Positions 8,591 through 18,028 of a stretch of 64,000 nt of DNA are shown here, one piece after another. The stretch is from positions 1 to 64,000 of the forward strand of contig NZ_ASRY01000289.1 in the NCBI RefSeq assembly GCF_000520815.1. Reading direction: 5' to 3'. Every line of letters starts with the position of its first letter. Position 1 is the stretch's first letter. The notes beneath the pieces were generated by a model, which was not told the DNA's origin, did not search any database, and saw only the letters and a program-made list of their open reading frames with translations. The DNA comes from Paenibacillus maysiensis (lineage in GTDB: Bacteria > Bacillota > Bacilli > Paenibacillales > Paenibacillaceae). The position numbers were made by a program, and so were the translations under genes.

Positions 8591-8684
8591 GCCATGGCTC
8601 CTTTCATGAAGCCCTATATTCAGTAGAATTCAGGCTCCCTTCAGGATGCAAAACAATTCAGGTTGCTATGTAGCAAGCCCCAAA

Positions 8685-8834
8685 TTATCTAGTTTCACGA
8701 TGGATCGTATACTTTTTCAGACGCGGAGAGTATTTTTTCATTTCAAGACGCTCCGGATGATTTCTTTTGTTCTTGGTTGTTGTATAATTGCGATCACCAG
8801 ATTCGGTGCATGCCAAGGTAACAATTACGCGCAT
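8685..8834 (-). CDS. rpmG2: Ribosomal protein L33, zinc-free (C-minus) form
   Basis: This 49 aa gene begins [20 protein letters not shown] and ends [11 protein letters not shown]33 is recognised from the [23 protein letters not shown] block. In the zinc form this has CTEC and later CPxxxxH; here the pattern is CTES and YSPR, so the second cysteine of each pair is serine and no zinc site can form. An AAGGAGGAAGAG ribosome site lies just upstream. It heads a three-gene operon with the unknown 155 aa gene and rpmE2, preceded by a Zur-like box at 8874-8894. Replacement of the zinc L33 during starvation is the established role of such paralogues. Confidence 0.93.
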   Translation of the reverse strand: MRVIVTLACTESGDRNYTTTKNKRNHPERLEMKKYSPRLKKYTIHRETR

Positions 8835-8873
8835 TTCTCTTCCTCCTTAAATGGAATACATGGTATTCAATTA

Positions 8874-8894
8874 CAATAGTAATTTTTACGGTTA
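8874..8894 (-). promoter_or_regulatory. Zur-like box upstream of rpmG2
   Basis: CAATAGTAATTTTTACGGTTA keeps the GTAAT-N-nTTACG core with a few substitutions against the consensus. It lies 40 nt upstream of rpmG2. The match is weaker than at znuC. Confidence 0.65.
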
Positions 8895-8902
8895 GTTCCA
8901 TT

Positions 8903-9472
8903 CTATAATTCAGGGTGCTCTTTGTCAACCTTTGACTGACGGTTTATCGCTTCTTCTACTGTATTCCAGCGATTACAGTACTGTGCCAGCTTCGGATGAA
9001 GTTCCAATGGTTCGGTCGAAAGCACCAATCTGACGTTTCTGATCCATTCATCGAACGATGCATAGGATGCGCACAAATTTGCAGTTTCAGGATTCATATA
9101 CAGAAAAAGCGGGGGAGGATATTTTTCCGCCAGAAAACGGATTGCTGCTTCAATCGGCGTATACTTTTTGCGTTTACCTTCCCAGCTCTCGATTACAACA
9201 GCGCTCAAAGCCTGCTCCCGCTGCCACTCCCCAAGGTCGTCCACCCGCTTGTAATATGAGCGAACCGGCTGCTTCCACATTCTCCTAACTGTTTCCTCAT
9301 GTAACGGGTATAGTACCAGCTTTTTAAAGGATAGCGTAGCTCCCGTTTTGGCAAAAATCTCCAGTTCCCTGACTGTAATCTGCTCAAACGTATCATAATA
9401 GATCATAGTCCCTTTATGCGTCTCGACTGGAGGCTCATAGCCATAGGGTACATATTGAAGGTTTCTTGTCAT
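8903..9472 (-). CDS. Hypothetical protein, 189 aa
   Basis: The family is not recognised. The chosen start at 9472 has GGAG eight bases upstream; the frame continues 21 codons further but with no ribosome site. The protein is basic and soluble-looking, with the segments YVPYGYEPPVETHKGTMIYY, FEQITVRELEIFAKTGATLS and EKYPPPLFLYMNPETANLCA. No signal or transmembrane helix is evident. It stands alone between the rpmG2 operon promoter and the MFS gene. There is no context evidence for function. Confidence 0.6.
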   Translation of the reverse strand: MTRNLQYVPYGYEPPVETHKGTMIYYDTFEQITVRELEIFAKTGATLSFKKLVLYPLHEETVRRMWKQPVRSYYKRVDDLGEWQREQALSAVVIESWEGKRKKYTPIEAAIRFLAEKYPPPLFLYMNPETANLCASYASFDEWIRNVRLVLSTEPLELHPKLAQYCNRWNTVEEAINRQSKVDKEHPEL

Positions 9473-9552
9473 GCCGGACACTCCATCCTTCCGTAGATGA
9501 ACTTTTCCTTCTATATTATACCCTTGTTTTGACATGAGTTTGCATAAAATGT

Positions 9553-10935
9553 TTATCCTTGCTGGGCAGCAGTCGTATTGCGGCGTGGGCCCCGGCGAAA
9601 CTGCAAAGCGTAAAGTCCCATGGTTGCGAGCGCAATCAGCGCAAGAACTGTAAATATATTGCTAAAGTTGAACACCTGCACGTTGGATACGACAGGATTC
9701 AGGTGAAAGGTAGACGAGCTATCTAGCGTTTTACCCAAAATACTGGTCGTCACTGCACCGGAAATAAAATTCAGCAGAGACAGCAGCCCCATTCCAACAC
9801 CAATCTGATCCCTCGACAAGGTACGGGAAATCGTATTAGACATGGCAATCTGCATAAAGGTTTGACCTACGTTTCCGAAAATGAGTAAAAATAAAATGAG
9901 ATACGGAGACGCGCCCACAAAGGTAGACAAGCTGATAAAGCAGATAAACATAAACGTAATTGCCGTGTAGACTAGAAATGAATTTCCTTTGCTATCGGCC
10001 AAACGCCCACCGCTTTTACCAAGCAACGCCGACGCAATGGCCGCCGGAAACATAATCAATCCAATCGTTGCAGGCGTAAGCTGATTGAGACTGTTCAGAA
10101 ACTGCGGCGCCAGGTACGGCAGTCCAAAGCTGACCCCTGCTCCCAAAAAGGCGATAAGCAATCCGTAAGAATATTGCTTGTTGCGGAACAGCTTGGGCTG
10201 AATGAATGGATCTTTAGCGGTGGCGATCCTCCATATAAACAGAGCAAACAGCACAATACCGACCAGAAAAAATATAATACTGCTTTGCGAAATGGAAAGC
10301 AGTAAGAAGGCTACTGTTCCGCCCAGCAGCAATCCACCCAGAAAATCAAATTTCTGATTTTCTCCCCGCTGGTCGTCCAAATATTTGCGAAAAAACGGCA
10401 AGGCGATAAGCGGCAGCATGGAAATAAGGAACAAAAAGCGCCAACTTGCAAAGCCTGTAATCAAACCGGATATAATCGGAGCCAGTGCCGTACCCAGGGC
10501 CAAGCCAATTGCTGTAACGCCCAAGGCGCGTCCTCTTTTTTCAGCAGAGAAATAACGGACAGGAACGATCATAGCCGTTGCCGGGATGACAGCAGCCCCT
10601 ACGGCCTGAAGCAAACGGGCTACAATCAGCATCCAAAATTGATTGGCCAACAGACCAATAAGCGAACCTAACGCAAAAAAGATAATCCCAAACGTCAATA
10701 AATCCTTGAGACGGTATTTGTCCGCCAGCTTACCGTAGGTCACTGAGCCAACCGCATACACAATCATATAACCGGTTAACAGCCAGCTCACATCGGAAGC
10801 ACTAATATGGAACTCCTGACGAATCACAGGCATGACTACATTAAACATAAAGGCGTTCATCACTGAAAAAACAAGTGTGAAGGCCAACACACGCATAAGC
10901 TTATCCGCATTGGGATAAGTTTGTTCTTTTATCAT
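9553..10935 (-). CDS. MFS multidrug exporter, DHA2-like
   Basis: This major facilitator of about 460 aa is predicted to export drugs or metabolites by proton antiport. It has 12-14 hydrophobic helices, the loop motif GKLADKYRLKDLL between helices 2 and 3, and the drug:H+ antiporter motif region LLQAVGAAVIPATAM, followed by RGRALG. The start at 10935 has GGAGAGGGAGAG upstream; a 31-codon longer frame (to 11028) would overlap the regulator and is not favoured. It follows the MarR gene by about 90 nt on the same strand, so the MarR protein probably controls it. Substrate unknown. Confidence 0.85.
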   Translation of the reverse strand: MIKEQTYPNADKLMRVLAFTLVFSVMNAFMFNVVMPVIRQEFHISASDVSWLLTGYMIVYAVGSVTYGKLADKYRLKDLLTFGIIFFALGSLIGLLANQFWMLIVARLLQAVGAAVIPATAMIVPVRYFSAEKRGRALGVTAIGLALGTALAPIISGLITGFASWRFLFLISMLPLIALPFFRKYLDDQRGENQKFDFLGGLLLGGTVAFLLLSISQSSIIFFLVGIVLFALFIWRIATAKDPFIQPKLFRNKQYSYGLLIAFLGAGVSFGLPYLAPQFLNSLNQLTPATIGLIMFPAAIASALLGKSGGRLADSKGNSFLVYTAITFMFICFISLSTFVGASPYLILFLLIFGNVGQTFMQIAMSNTISRTLSRDQIGVGMGLLSLLNFISGAVTTSILGKTLDSSSTFHLNPVVSNVQVFNFSNIFTVLALIALATMGLYALQFRRGPRRNTTAAQQG

Positions 10936-11024
10936 CTGGTCTCTCCCTCTCCTGTAAAAACTATCTACGCTGCAATAACTCAGCCTTTGAATACCCCTAT
11001 CCGGGCAAATTTCTATATATCCGT

Positions 11025-11441
11025 TCAAACGCGGGCGTTCGCAGGACAGTAATCGTGAAGTATTTTTTTCAACAGACCTCGAAGAGTCTCTAACTCCCCC
11101 ACAGATAACGTTTCGCCTACCGAGCTTTTAACTTTCTCAACCGTATGCTCAGCCACCTTGTGAATTTTCAAGCCTTCCTCAGTCAAATAAATCTGCTTCA
11201 TACGCGCATCCTGCGGGTGACTTTTGCGTACTGCCCAGTTTTTCTTAACAATCCCGTTCACCAGGCTGGTGACGCTTGATTTATCAATAAGCAGCAGCTT
11301 TTCCAACTCCGTGTTGGTCACTCCAGGCGACATTGCCAATATATAAAGCGTCTGCGATTGCGGGGAGGTAAGCCCCAAAGGACGCAACGCCGTCTCAATC
11401 TCGCGCCGGACTGTTGTGAAAATCCATTTAATTAAATACAT
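11025..11441 (-). CDS. MarR-family transcriptional regulator
   Basis: This winged-helix repressor is recognised from the helix-turn-helix TNTELEKLLLIDKSSVTSLV and the wing SHPQDARMKQIYLTEEG (D-x-R). From the start at 11441 it has 138 aa; this start follows GGGAGGAAG. Upstream in-frame ATGs (to 11516) would add 25 residues that do not resemble the family, although ATG 11498 also has a GAGG upstream. It precedes the MFS exporter. A near-perfect palindrome at 11527-11544 is its likely operator, giving the usual ligand-relieved self-repression of regulator and pump. Confidence 0.85.
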   Translation of the reverse strand: MYLIKWIFTTVRREIETALRPLGLTSPQSQTLYILAMSPGVTNTELEKLLLIDKSSVTSLVNGIVKKNWAVRKSHPQDARMKQIYLTEEGLKIHKVAEHTVEKVKSSVGETLSVGELETLRGLLKKILHDYCPANARV

Positions 11442-11526
11442 CGTGCTCTCTTCCTCCCAAGGAAGACAAACGGGATACACCTCACTTCCCATGTGGTTAC
11501 TAACCTCCATAATCATTGAATTTTAA

Positions 11527-11544
11527 TAGTTTGAATTCCAACTA
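11527..11544. promoter_or_regulatory. Palindromic operator candidate for the MarR protein
   Basis: TAGTTTGAATTCCAACTA is an 18-bp inverted repeat with one mismatched pair and no spacer, the size and symmetry of MarR/DUF24-type operators. It lies just upstream of the marR coding region. Confidence 0.6.
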
Positions 11545-11635
11545 ATCTTAAACAGTCACCTATCTAGTGTCAATACTTTGATCGTTTTTAAGTATATTTT
11601 CTAGTTAAGCTTATTTAAAATCTTATGTATAGCAA

Positions 11636-11674
11636 AAAGACGAGCCCAGTAAGGGAAGCCCGTCTCTTTGCTTG
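11636..11674 (-). terminator. Terminator of the tubulin/vWA/GTPase operon
   Basis: AGACGAGC pairs with GCCCGTCT (one G-U) around a loop, with CTTTTTG following on the minus strand. It lies 50 nt after the last gene of the operon. Confidence 0.65.
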
Positions 11675-11722
11675 TTGGTTCATATATAATTGCTTGTATA
11701 TGAGAAACCATTGGAATACGGC

Positions 11723-14700
11723 TTAGTCTGCGGTTTTCACTTGAACCAGCGGGTACTCTTTTCCATCCACCGTAACTGTACTAGCATCGTCTAGCTCCAG
11801 TCGTTGCCAAATGGTCAGCAGTGTGCGATAAGGATACTGCTTCAGGTCATACTCGGTTGTCGCGTCAGCGTCCGTTCCGGTTCCATCGGTTGCCGTACCG
11901 CTCCCCTCTGTAGGAGTCCCTGACGTCGTGCCTGCGCCCGATTTTCCTGTCACCGTTTCGGCCTGATCAGCGCTGTTCCCCCTGGAAGTACTGCCACCGC
12001 CAGCCGTTGAACCACTGCCAGTGGCCCCCCCTGCTGTCGTGCTTCCTGTAGCGGCACTGCCGGTTTTCGCGTCACCAGACTGTCCAGTGCTAGCCTTACT
12101 GGCTGCTTCCTTGTCGTTCTGTTCAGCAAGCGTAAAAATTTCGTATGAATGCTCCTGTTGATCCGCACCGACTATGACGAGCTTTTTAGGCTTAAACGCC
12201 GCCTGCTCCGCCGATGTTTGAAAAGCAAACAGCAGCTTGACCATTTTCGTAGTCGCCTTGGTGTTGGGCACATGAGTCACAATCGCCGTAGGCTCTTCCT
12301 TCACGGGTACTGTAGGCTTCACTACAGGCTGCTGCACTGGCTTGGGTGTATTGACAGGCGCAGGCGCGGCGGCATCAGAGCCGATTACTCCCGCTGCTTT
12401 CAGGCCGCCTAGCGTGCCAGCAATGACGACAAGCACGATCCCGGAAATCACCCCACCCTTGCGGAAGCGACGAAGCGTTTTAACCAAAGACGTATCCGTC
12501 TCACGCTTTGCTGTCAGATAGAAATTTTTAAAGACAGGCTTGGCAGGCTCAAAATATTCACGCCACAGCGTTTTTTTATGCAGCCCCTCGCGTCCTTCCT
12601 TCTGGAAGAACAAAAGCAACGCACGTCGATAGGCTGGTTCAAAACCGCCTCGTGGCGTAGCGAATTCAGCATGTCCCTCCGACCAGCGGATAAAACGGTA
12701 CATCGTATCGTTATCCTTCGCCCATTTGCGGATCGAGCTAACCAGTCGAGCAAAATCCAATATTCCTTCGCCCGTGCCATCGGAACGATAGAAGGCGGGC
12801 AGCAGGCGGGCAAAATGGCCCTCCGCAAGCTGCTGAGGCAGCCAGCTGTAAGCCCAGTCCTGCACCTTTTCCACTTCGCTCGGCTCCAGACCGTCCAGCA
12901 CGGACGGTTCCGGGTTCTCCGAGCTAAACCAATCGTAAGCCGCAATCAAGCGCACCGCTTGTCCCTTGAGCGGGGCTGGCAGCTTCCCGACCCACTGCAC
13001 CAAATCAGGACGGGTAAAGAACGGAATCTGTACGACCTGATCAGGTGAGATTTCCTTTAGCTCCACTTCGGTAAGCAAATACCGATCCGACGCTTCCTGC
13101 AAGCGTTCCGTTAACCCGGATTGCTCCAGTGGAGAGAGTTGGCCCCCCGTAGAGCTACTTTCCCATTGCTGCAACCGTTGATGAATAGCAGCCACAGCCT
13201 CTACCGGCTTTCTTTCGGCACGCAGCCTGCCCATCAATGCGGACTCAGCCAAAAGCTGAAAATCGGCATTCGCCGATACTTCAATATATCGACTGCCCCA
13301 TTCATGCACGACAGCCAGCAACCCCTTCACATCCGGTGTTCTTTTCATCTGACTGTCCATGTAGGGAATGAACAGCAGCTTCGTGAGCGCCGGATTACCC
13401 AGCACCTTCGTAAAATACGCCTTGCCCAATGAAGGATTTTCTTCAATCGTATGATAAATAAAAGTGACAGCTTCCGTATTTTTGGCGGTATAGGCGTTAT
13501 TCAGCGAGCGGATCAAATACTCCACCAACCGATTCTCGCTACGCGCATGAACTTTATAGTAATCCTTGAAGCAGTCGACCAGACCCACGTCAGGAATATA
13601 TCCATCCTTCACCCGATCAAATTCATGATCAAAAAACGACAGAAACAAGTCATTCAGCCGCATTTTACGTGGCAACGCATCGGGAGAAGACAAATAATCA
13701 GTCAAGCTTCTCAGCACGGAAATTCGCCGTTCGTTATATAGTCCACGCTCTCCCTGCTCTATTTTGTACAGCGTAATGAGCTCGTGATAGCTGGATAGCG
13801 TTAGATCACGCCCCGCCTCCATGCCTGTCAGCATTTGCTCGGCAAATTTGAAAAAATCGTCCGGCGTCCCATCATTCAGCAGCGTACGGGTAATCCAGTC
13901 AAAATACGGCTGTCTCACCTGCTCTGCATCCACATTGAGTATTCGGCCACTGTTAGTAAGGTCAAATACAAAATCCTTTTCCACATTCCGATCACCGGGA
14001 CGCAAACTGAAAGGCTCAACAAACATCAAATGAATGCCTTTTCTGCTGTGCGGCTCTTTCGCATATGTAAGAAATCCGAGCCTGTTGCGAAATGCATAAG
14101 GCAATGCTGCATACAACACAACCAGCAGCAGCTTGGCTGAAGATGCTACCGCTTCTACGGGAACGTTCAGTGCTATATATACCTTTTTACGGCCCGTGGC
14201 CGACATCATGACTGCATATAGAATCTGCTTGAACACTTCTTCGCCGAGCTGCAATTGAGACAGCACCGCAGACGGATCAACTGATGGAAATACGCTTCCT
14301 CCCGGCAGACGCTCCAGTTCCGGCAATTCCGTTCCTCGCTCAATATCATAAGCATCGACAAACGATGTGTTCAGCCATTGCTTATAATCAGACGGAGATT
14401 CACCCTGCCCCGCTGGAATCACATAATTGTGCGTAAAAAAGGCGCTCCGCAGCCCGGTAAAATCCGCTGCCTTGTAGATACTGCGTCCCAGCACCACATC
14501 CCCTGACTCCGTCCGTACCAGATGCATGGCTTCTGGGTAGACGCTCTCCTGCTTCTCGCCACGCGCTGTTAAAGCAGCAGGCGCATCATACACACACAAG
14601 GGATGCAGCACCTTTTTAATAAAAGAAGTGTCCAGCCCCTTGGAATTGGCCACCGTATCGAAGCCTTCCGTTGAACGGAAAATACCGCGCCGTTCCCGTG

Positions 14701-14743
14701 TATACATCTGCTGCTGTATCAAATGAGAGGTAGAATAACTCAC
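11723..14743 (-). CDS. GAP1-like membrane protein (GTPase-associated protein 1, N2-type)
   Basis: This 1006 aa protein resembles the GAP1-N2 proteins, named for their association with a TRAFAC-type GTPase (assignment from memory, moderate). Residues 1 to about 760 are a soluble helical region (ending KTLRRFRKGG). A single membrane helix lies at 765-787 (VISGIVLVVIAGTLGG). A Pro/Val-rich linker follows, then a small domain (KMVKLLFAFQTSAEQAAFKP), and a long Gly/Ser/Thr/Ala low-complexity stretch at about 884-965. The last 40 residues (YRTLLTIWQRLELDD, then VTVDGKEYPLVQVKTAD) may form a compact C-terminal domain. The GTG start overlaps the stop of the GTPase gene (GTGA), so translation is coupled. 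It is the last gene of the seven-gene operon and probably links cytoplasm and envelope. The function is not known. Confidence 0.8.
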   Translation of the reverse strand: MSYSTSHLIQQQMYTRERRGIFRSTEGFDTVANSKGLDTSFIKKVLHPLCVYDAPAALTARGEKQESVYPEAMHLVRTESGDVVLGRSIYKAADFTGLRSAFFTHNYVIPAGQGESPSDYKQWLNTSFVDAYDIERGTELPELERLPGGSVFPSVDPSAVLSQLQLGEEVFKQILYAVMMSATGRKKVYIALNVPVEAVASSAKLLLVVLYAALPYAFRNRLGFLTYAKEPHSRKGIHLMFVEPFSLRPGDRNVEKDFVFDLTNSGRILNVDAEQVRQPYFDWITRTLLNDGTPDDFFKFAEQMLTGMEAGRDLTLSSYHELITLYKIEQGERGLYNERRISVLRSLTDYLSSPDALPRKMRLNDLFLSFFDHEFDRVKDGYIPDVGLVDCFKDYYKVHARSENRLVEYLIRSLNNAYTAKNTEAVTFIYHTIEENPSLGKAYFTKVLGNPALTKLLFIPYMDSQMKRTPDVKGLLAVVHEWGSRYIEVSANADFQLLAESALMGRLRAERKPVEAVAAIHQRLQQWESSSTGGQLSPLEQSGLTERLQEASDRYLLTEVELKEISPDQVVQIPFFTRPDLVQWVGKLPAPLKGQAVRLIAAYDWFSSENPEPSVLDGLEPSEVEKVQDWAYSWLPQQLAEGHFARLLPAFYRSDGTGEGILDFARLVSSIRKWAKDNDTMYRFIRWSEGHAEFATPRGGFEPAYRRALLLFFQKEGREGLHKKTLWREYFEPAKPVFKNFYLTAKRETDTSLVKTLRRFRKGGVISGIVLVVIAGTLGGLKAAGVIGSDAAAPAPVNTPKPVQQPVVKPTVPVKEEPTAIVTHVPNTKATTKMVKLLFAFQTSAEQAAFKPKKLVIVGADQQEHSYEIFTLAEQNDKEAASKASTGQSGDAKTGSAATGSTTAGGATGSGSTAGGGSTSRGNSADQAETVTGKSGAGTTSGTPTEGSGTATDGTGTDADATTEYDLKQYPYRTLLTIWQRLELDDASTVTVDGKEYPLVQVKTAD

Positions 14744-16005
14744 TGTGATTCTCTCCCCTCAATGTACTTCAGCTTGTAAAGCAACCAGATGAATGGCTCA
14801 TCCACACGGATCGGACTAACCAGCCCTTGCAGCTTTTGCTCCACCGGATTGCTACCCAAGGCGGAAACCGCAAAATAGGCCGTATCTGTAAAATACACAT
14901 CCATCGTGCCCTTGAACGGCTTATCCACCTTTTCAATGAACCGTCGAACCTCGCCATCAATGTTAGCAAACTCATCCAAATCCATATACTTCCGGTGCTC
15001 CATCGGATTAAAGATATTGCTGTTCGTCTTGATGTACGTGCCTTCTTCATCTGCCAGCGCAGTGAGCATGTCACTTTTGGTCAGAACAACGGCTGTTGGA
15101 ATATCCGTCTTCCCTTTTTCCTGATACGCGATAAAATCACCGAACATCGTAAGCACGACATCACGCGGCTCATCATATTGCGAAACCCATTCGCCCGGCT
15201 TGTCGCCGATGTTGATCTTGATACGCTCCCGAATAGAGCGGATTTGCAGCGGATCGACCATAAACAGAATCCCCGCCGAATTTTTAATATGCTGTCCGTG
15301 CAGACCCAGATAGTCCTGATCGACCATCCCCTCACCGGCGACATCAAAAAACACCAGCGTCAGTGGCGGCTTTTCCTCATCCTTAAACACAAACTGGAAG
15401 ATAAAAGGCTCCTGCATCTTTTCCTTCTGTGTTGAGGTCAGCAGATCCCCACGCTCAAACAACGGTTCCTCATACATCGTACGGAACTTGCGGCTGATCT
15501 CCGCATTCAACGGCATGCAAGCCGCATCAAAATGATCGGCCGTAACATGCTGCAACGTATGAATCAGGGAGGTCATATAGACAGATTTGCCCGCCTGCGA
15601 AGCTCCAATAATCGAAATAATATTACTCGGCACCTTACCAGCGGTCACTGGCAGTTCGTTATGGCAATGCGGACACAATCTGCGACGTGTCAGCTCGCCG
15701 TAGCGATCCGTCAGACCTGTCAGTACATGATCCGAGTACAAACGATGCTCCTCAGGAACATCAAGAGGGTGAAGAATGGCTTCCATATCATGTACACTGT
15801 CCAAGCCAAAGCGCTCCCGATATTTGTTCAGCAGCTCATCCTCGCCCAAAGCATAATCCTCGTCATCCTCACGGTGATGGGAAGCTCGGAATACAACTTC
15901 CTCCGGGGAAAATTTACTAAAGCAATAAGGGCACACAATATCATAAAATAACGGCCGTGGTGCTGCCTGTGGCTTTCTTCTGAATAAATTGCTAAGAAAA
16001 CTCAT
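14740..16005 (-). CDS. Zinc-ribbon TRAFAC-type GTPase (double-GTPase/DO-GTPase-like)
   Basis: This 421 aa cytosolic P-loop GTPase has a zinc ribbon made of CPYC (25-28) and CPHC (111-114), separated by a charged helical insert. The GTPase motifs are Walker A GASQAGKS (134-141), the Walker B/G3 element LVFFDVAGEG (DVAG 221-224), and TKSD (309-312) for guanine specificity. The family resembles the predicted DO-GTPases of prokaryotic conflict or signalling systems (from memory). The ribosome site AAAGGAGG is clear. Its 3' end overlaps the GAP1-like gene by 4 nt, and a 217 aa gene precedes it by 16 nt. The GTPase may act as a switch for the membrane-bound partners; this is inference. Confidence 0.85.
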   Translation of the reverse strand: MSFLSNLFRRKPQAAPRPLFYDIVCPYCFSKFSPEEVVFRASHHREDDEDYALGEDELLNKYRERFGLDSVHDMEAILHPLDVPEEHRLYSDHVLTGLTDRYGELTRRRLCPHCHNELPVTAGKVPSNIISIIGASQAGKSVYMTSLIHTLQHVTADHFDAACMPLNAEISRKFRTMYEEPLFERGDLLTSTQKEKMQEPFIFQFVFKDEEKPPLTLVFFDVAGEGMVDQDYLGLHGQHIKNSAGILFMVDPLQIRSIRERIKINIGDKPGEWVSQYDEPRDVVLTMFGDFIAYQEKGKTDIPTAVVLTKSDMLTALADEEGTYIKTNSNIFNPMEHRKYMDLDEFANIDGEVRRFIEKVDKPFKGTMDVYFTDTAYFAVSALGSNPVEQKLQGLVSPIRVDEPFIWLLYKLKYIEGRESQ

Positions 16006-16021
16006 CGGTTGTGGCCTCCTT

Positions 16022-16675
16022 TCATTCAGGGACTAATTCATATACCGTGCCATATTTCTGACCGTCCGTAAAAAACAGCCGCACATATTCATCTCCGCCC
16101 ACTTCGACAGCGGGCAACACATTCCGTCCCGCAGCAAACGGTGCCGTGAACGGGTACAAGGTTCCGTCCTCCCGATCCGCCGGATAGCCACCACGCTTTT
16201 TCACATAGCAAAGCGCCTCCTGCGGAACAGGAACTTCAGCCGTCACCTGAATCTGCACTGTTTTGCGGCTGCGAAACCAGCTTTTTTTGTGGTGAACCGC
16301 ATATCTGATTTTAGCTTTGCCCGTACTCAGCTCCAGCCGGTTAGCTCCATTCTGCTGACGGATCACAAAAGTATCTCCATCCTCCCGCACAGCCGGATAC
16401 ACAGTATACCGCACGCGTCCAATGCCATCGATCCGGTCGCGGTAGCTGCCAGCAGCCTTGTACTCCTCACGTGTGAAGAGCTTAAGGCTTGAAAAAGGCG
16501 GCAAGGCTTCGGCGTTTTCCTGCCCGTTCACACCCGGATCGGCTAATTGTTTCGCAATATATACCACGGCGGCTCCTTCCGGCCACTGCCAGCGAAGCAC
16601 AACCCGGTTGTCGTCAATTTTGTGGCTCAGCTCCGAAATAACAGGATCACCGGGCTGTGCATCCCTATACTGCAT
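16022..16675 (-). CDS. Unknown 217 aa beta-rich protein of the GTPase/tubulin operon
   Basis: No family was recognised. The sequence alternates short beta-strand-like segments with turns (DNRVVLRWQWPEGAAVVYI near the N-terminus has the Trp/Tyr pattern of a fibronectin-III-like strand pair; IGRVRYTVYPAVREDGDTFV; TVQIQVTAEVPVPQEALCYV), suggesting one or two beta-sandwich domains. No signal or membrane segment. GGGAGGCGG precedes the ATG. It sits between the membrane vWA gene (17 nt upstream) and the GTPase gene (16 nt downstream), so it is probably an adaptor of that complex. Confidence 0.75.
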   Translation of the reverse strand: MQYRDAQPGDPVISELSHKIDDNRVVLRWQWPEGAAVVYIAKQLADPGVNGQENAEALPPFSSLKLFTREEYKAAGSYRDRIDGIGRVRYTVYPAVREDGDTFVIRQQNGANRLELSTGKAKIRYAVHHKKSWFRSRKTVQIQVTAEVPVPQEALCYVKKRGGYPADREDGTLYPFTAPFAAGRNVLPAVEVGGDEYVRLFFTDGQKYGTVYELVPE

Positions 16676-16692
16676 AAGTTCCGCCTCCCGTT

Positions 16693-17982
16693 CTAAAATC
16701 CACTGCTGCGTCGATTACGCGGCGGGCCTTCCGGTGCTCCCCTCCGGCGACCTGATGGCGCACCGGGGTTTCCTCCGCCGGAAGAACGGCGAGTATTTTC
16801 CGCAATCGGCAGCACGAGCGAGAAGACGGCGATCAGGGCCGCCAATACGAGCGCTGCCATCAAACGAATCATCAAATCACCGATGGGCGAGCCGGACAGG
16901 CCCTTTTCCAAAATAAAGCCAGCAAGCAAGCCCGCAGGAATCCCGCCAATCGCGAAATTCCGCGCCAGAAAACGGTTATCGAACATCAGGCCGAGCGCCA
17001 ATCCCAGCAAGACTCCAATAATTACCAGCGCAGTTACACGGTAAATGGCAAAATACAGACTGTTGGCATACTCACCTGTTCGCTCTGTTACCAGTGTACG
17101 GTCGCCGATTTTGTCATAAATTTTACCGAACGCCTGAGTAAGACCTTGTGCATTCGCTACATTGGAGTAAGTTCCACCCGTCATTTGGGCAATATTTTGT
17201 AATAATGCTATACCATCGGATTCAGCGAGCTTCAGACCGATCGTATTAATCGGAATCTGCCGGGCGATGTAAGGAGCCAATGCCGTCTGAGTATCCAGAT
17301 CACTAAAGCCGTCAGACAGCATAATAACGAGAGAGCCCTTTTCTGCATTACCCTGAGTTTCAATTTCCTTGATGGTTTCATCCAAAGCAAGACCGATTTC
17401 TGTGCCGCCTGTCATTAAGGTCTGCATGCTGTCGATTTTGGCATAAACGGCTTGCTTCTCCGCATCTGTGCCAATCGGGGTAAACGGCTGAACCAACTGC
17501 GCAGTGGACTCAAAGGAAACAATGGCTACCCGCTTGTCTCCATCTATTTGGCCGATCAGACTCTTGGCGGCCGTCAAGCGTTCGTTATCGGGATCTGTTT
17601 GCTGCATACTTCCGGAATTATCAATGACGAGCACGAGGTCCTGTACGCTTTTGCGACCTTCCGGGTTCACCTGATAGCCCAGCTCCAGCAGCAGCCCTGC
17701 CACGAACAGCATCACCAGCGTAGCAGGCACCAGCAGCTTCCAGGACAGCCCGGAGTACCGCTGCCGCCATGAAGGCCCGTTCAGTTGTGGCGAAATCCAT
17801 TCGCCGATAAGGCATCCCAGGCCAATACACAGCGCCATGATGCCAAAATACAGCCCAAGCACGATGATATGCGGCCAGTGGCCTATCAGTTTGTTAAGAA
17901 TCAGCTCTCCAATGATGAAGCCCACTACGGCGCCCAGCAAGCCGAACAGCAGCAGGAGAACATTAAATTTACGCTGCTTCAT
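16693..17982 (-). CDS. Membrane protein with a von Willebrand A domain
   Basis: This 429 aa protein has three N-terminal membrane helices (about 7-28, 38-60, 83-102), then a vWA domain with an intact MIDAS: DNSGS at 121-125, Thr in GGTEIG, and Asp in LSDGFSD. Two or three more helices follow (FAIYRVTALVIIGVLLGLAL; FAIGGIPAGLLAGFIL; LMAALVLAALIAVFSLVLPI), and an Arg/Gly/Pro-rich cytoplasmic tail. The vWA domain probably faces outside and could bind a metal-dependent ligand such as the second vWA protein of the operon. The ribosome site GGAAG is present. The gene lies between the 788 aa unknown (46 nt upstream) and the 217 aa protein. Confidence 0.85.
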   Translation of the reverse strand: MKQRKFNVLLLLFGLLGAVVGFIIGELILNKLIGHWPHIIVLGLYFGIMALCIGLGCLIGEWISPQLNGPSWRQRYSGLSWKLLVPATLVMLFVAGLLLELGYQVNPEGRKSVQDLVLVIDNSGSMQQTDPDNERLTAAKSLIGQIDGDKRVAIVSFESTAQLVQPFTPIGTDAEKQAVYAKIDSMQTLMTGGTEIGLALDETIKEIETQGNAEKGSLVIMLSDGFSDLDTQTALAPYIARQIPINTIGLKLAESDGIALLQNIAQMTGGTYSNVANAQGLTQAFGKIYDKIGDRTLVTERTGEYANSLYFAIYRVTALVIIGVLLGLALGLMFDNRFLARNFAIGGIPAGLLAGFILEKGLSGSPIGDLMIRLMAALVLAALIAVFSLVLPIAENTRRSSGGGNPGAPSGRRRGAPEGPPRNRRSSGF

Positions 17983-18028
17983 AAGAATCGTTGCTTCCTT
18001 CCATAATTAAAGTAGGATACACATGTTG

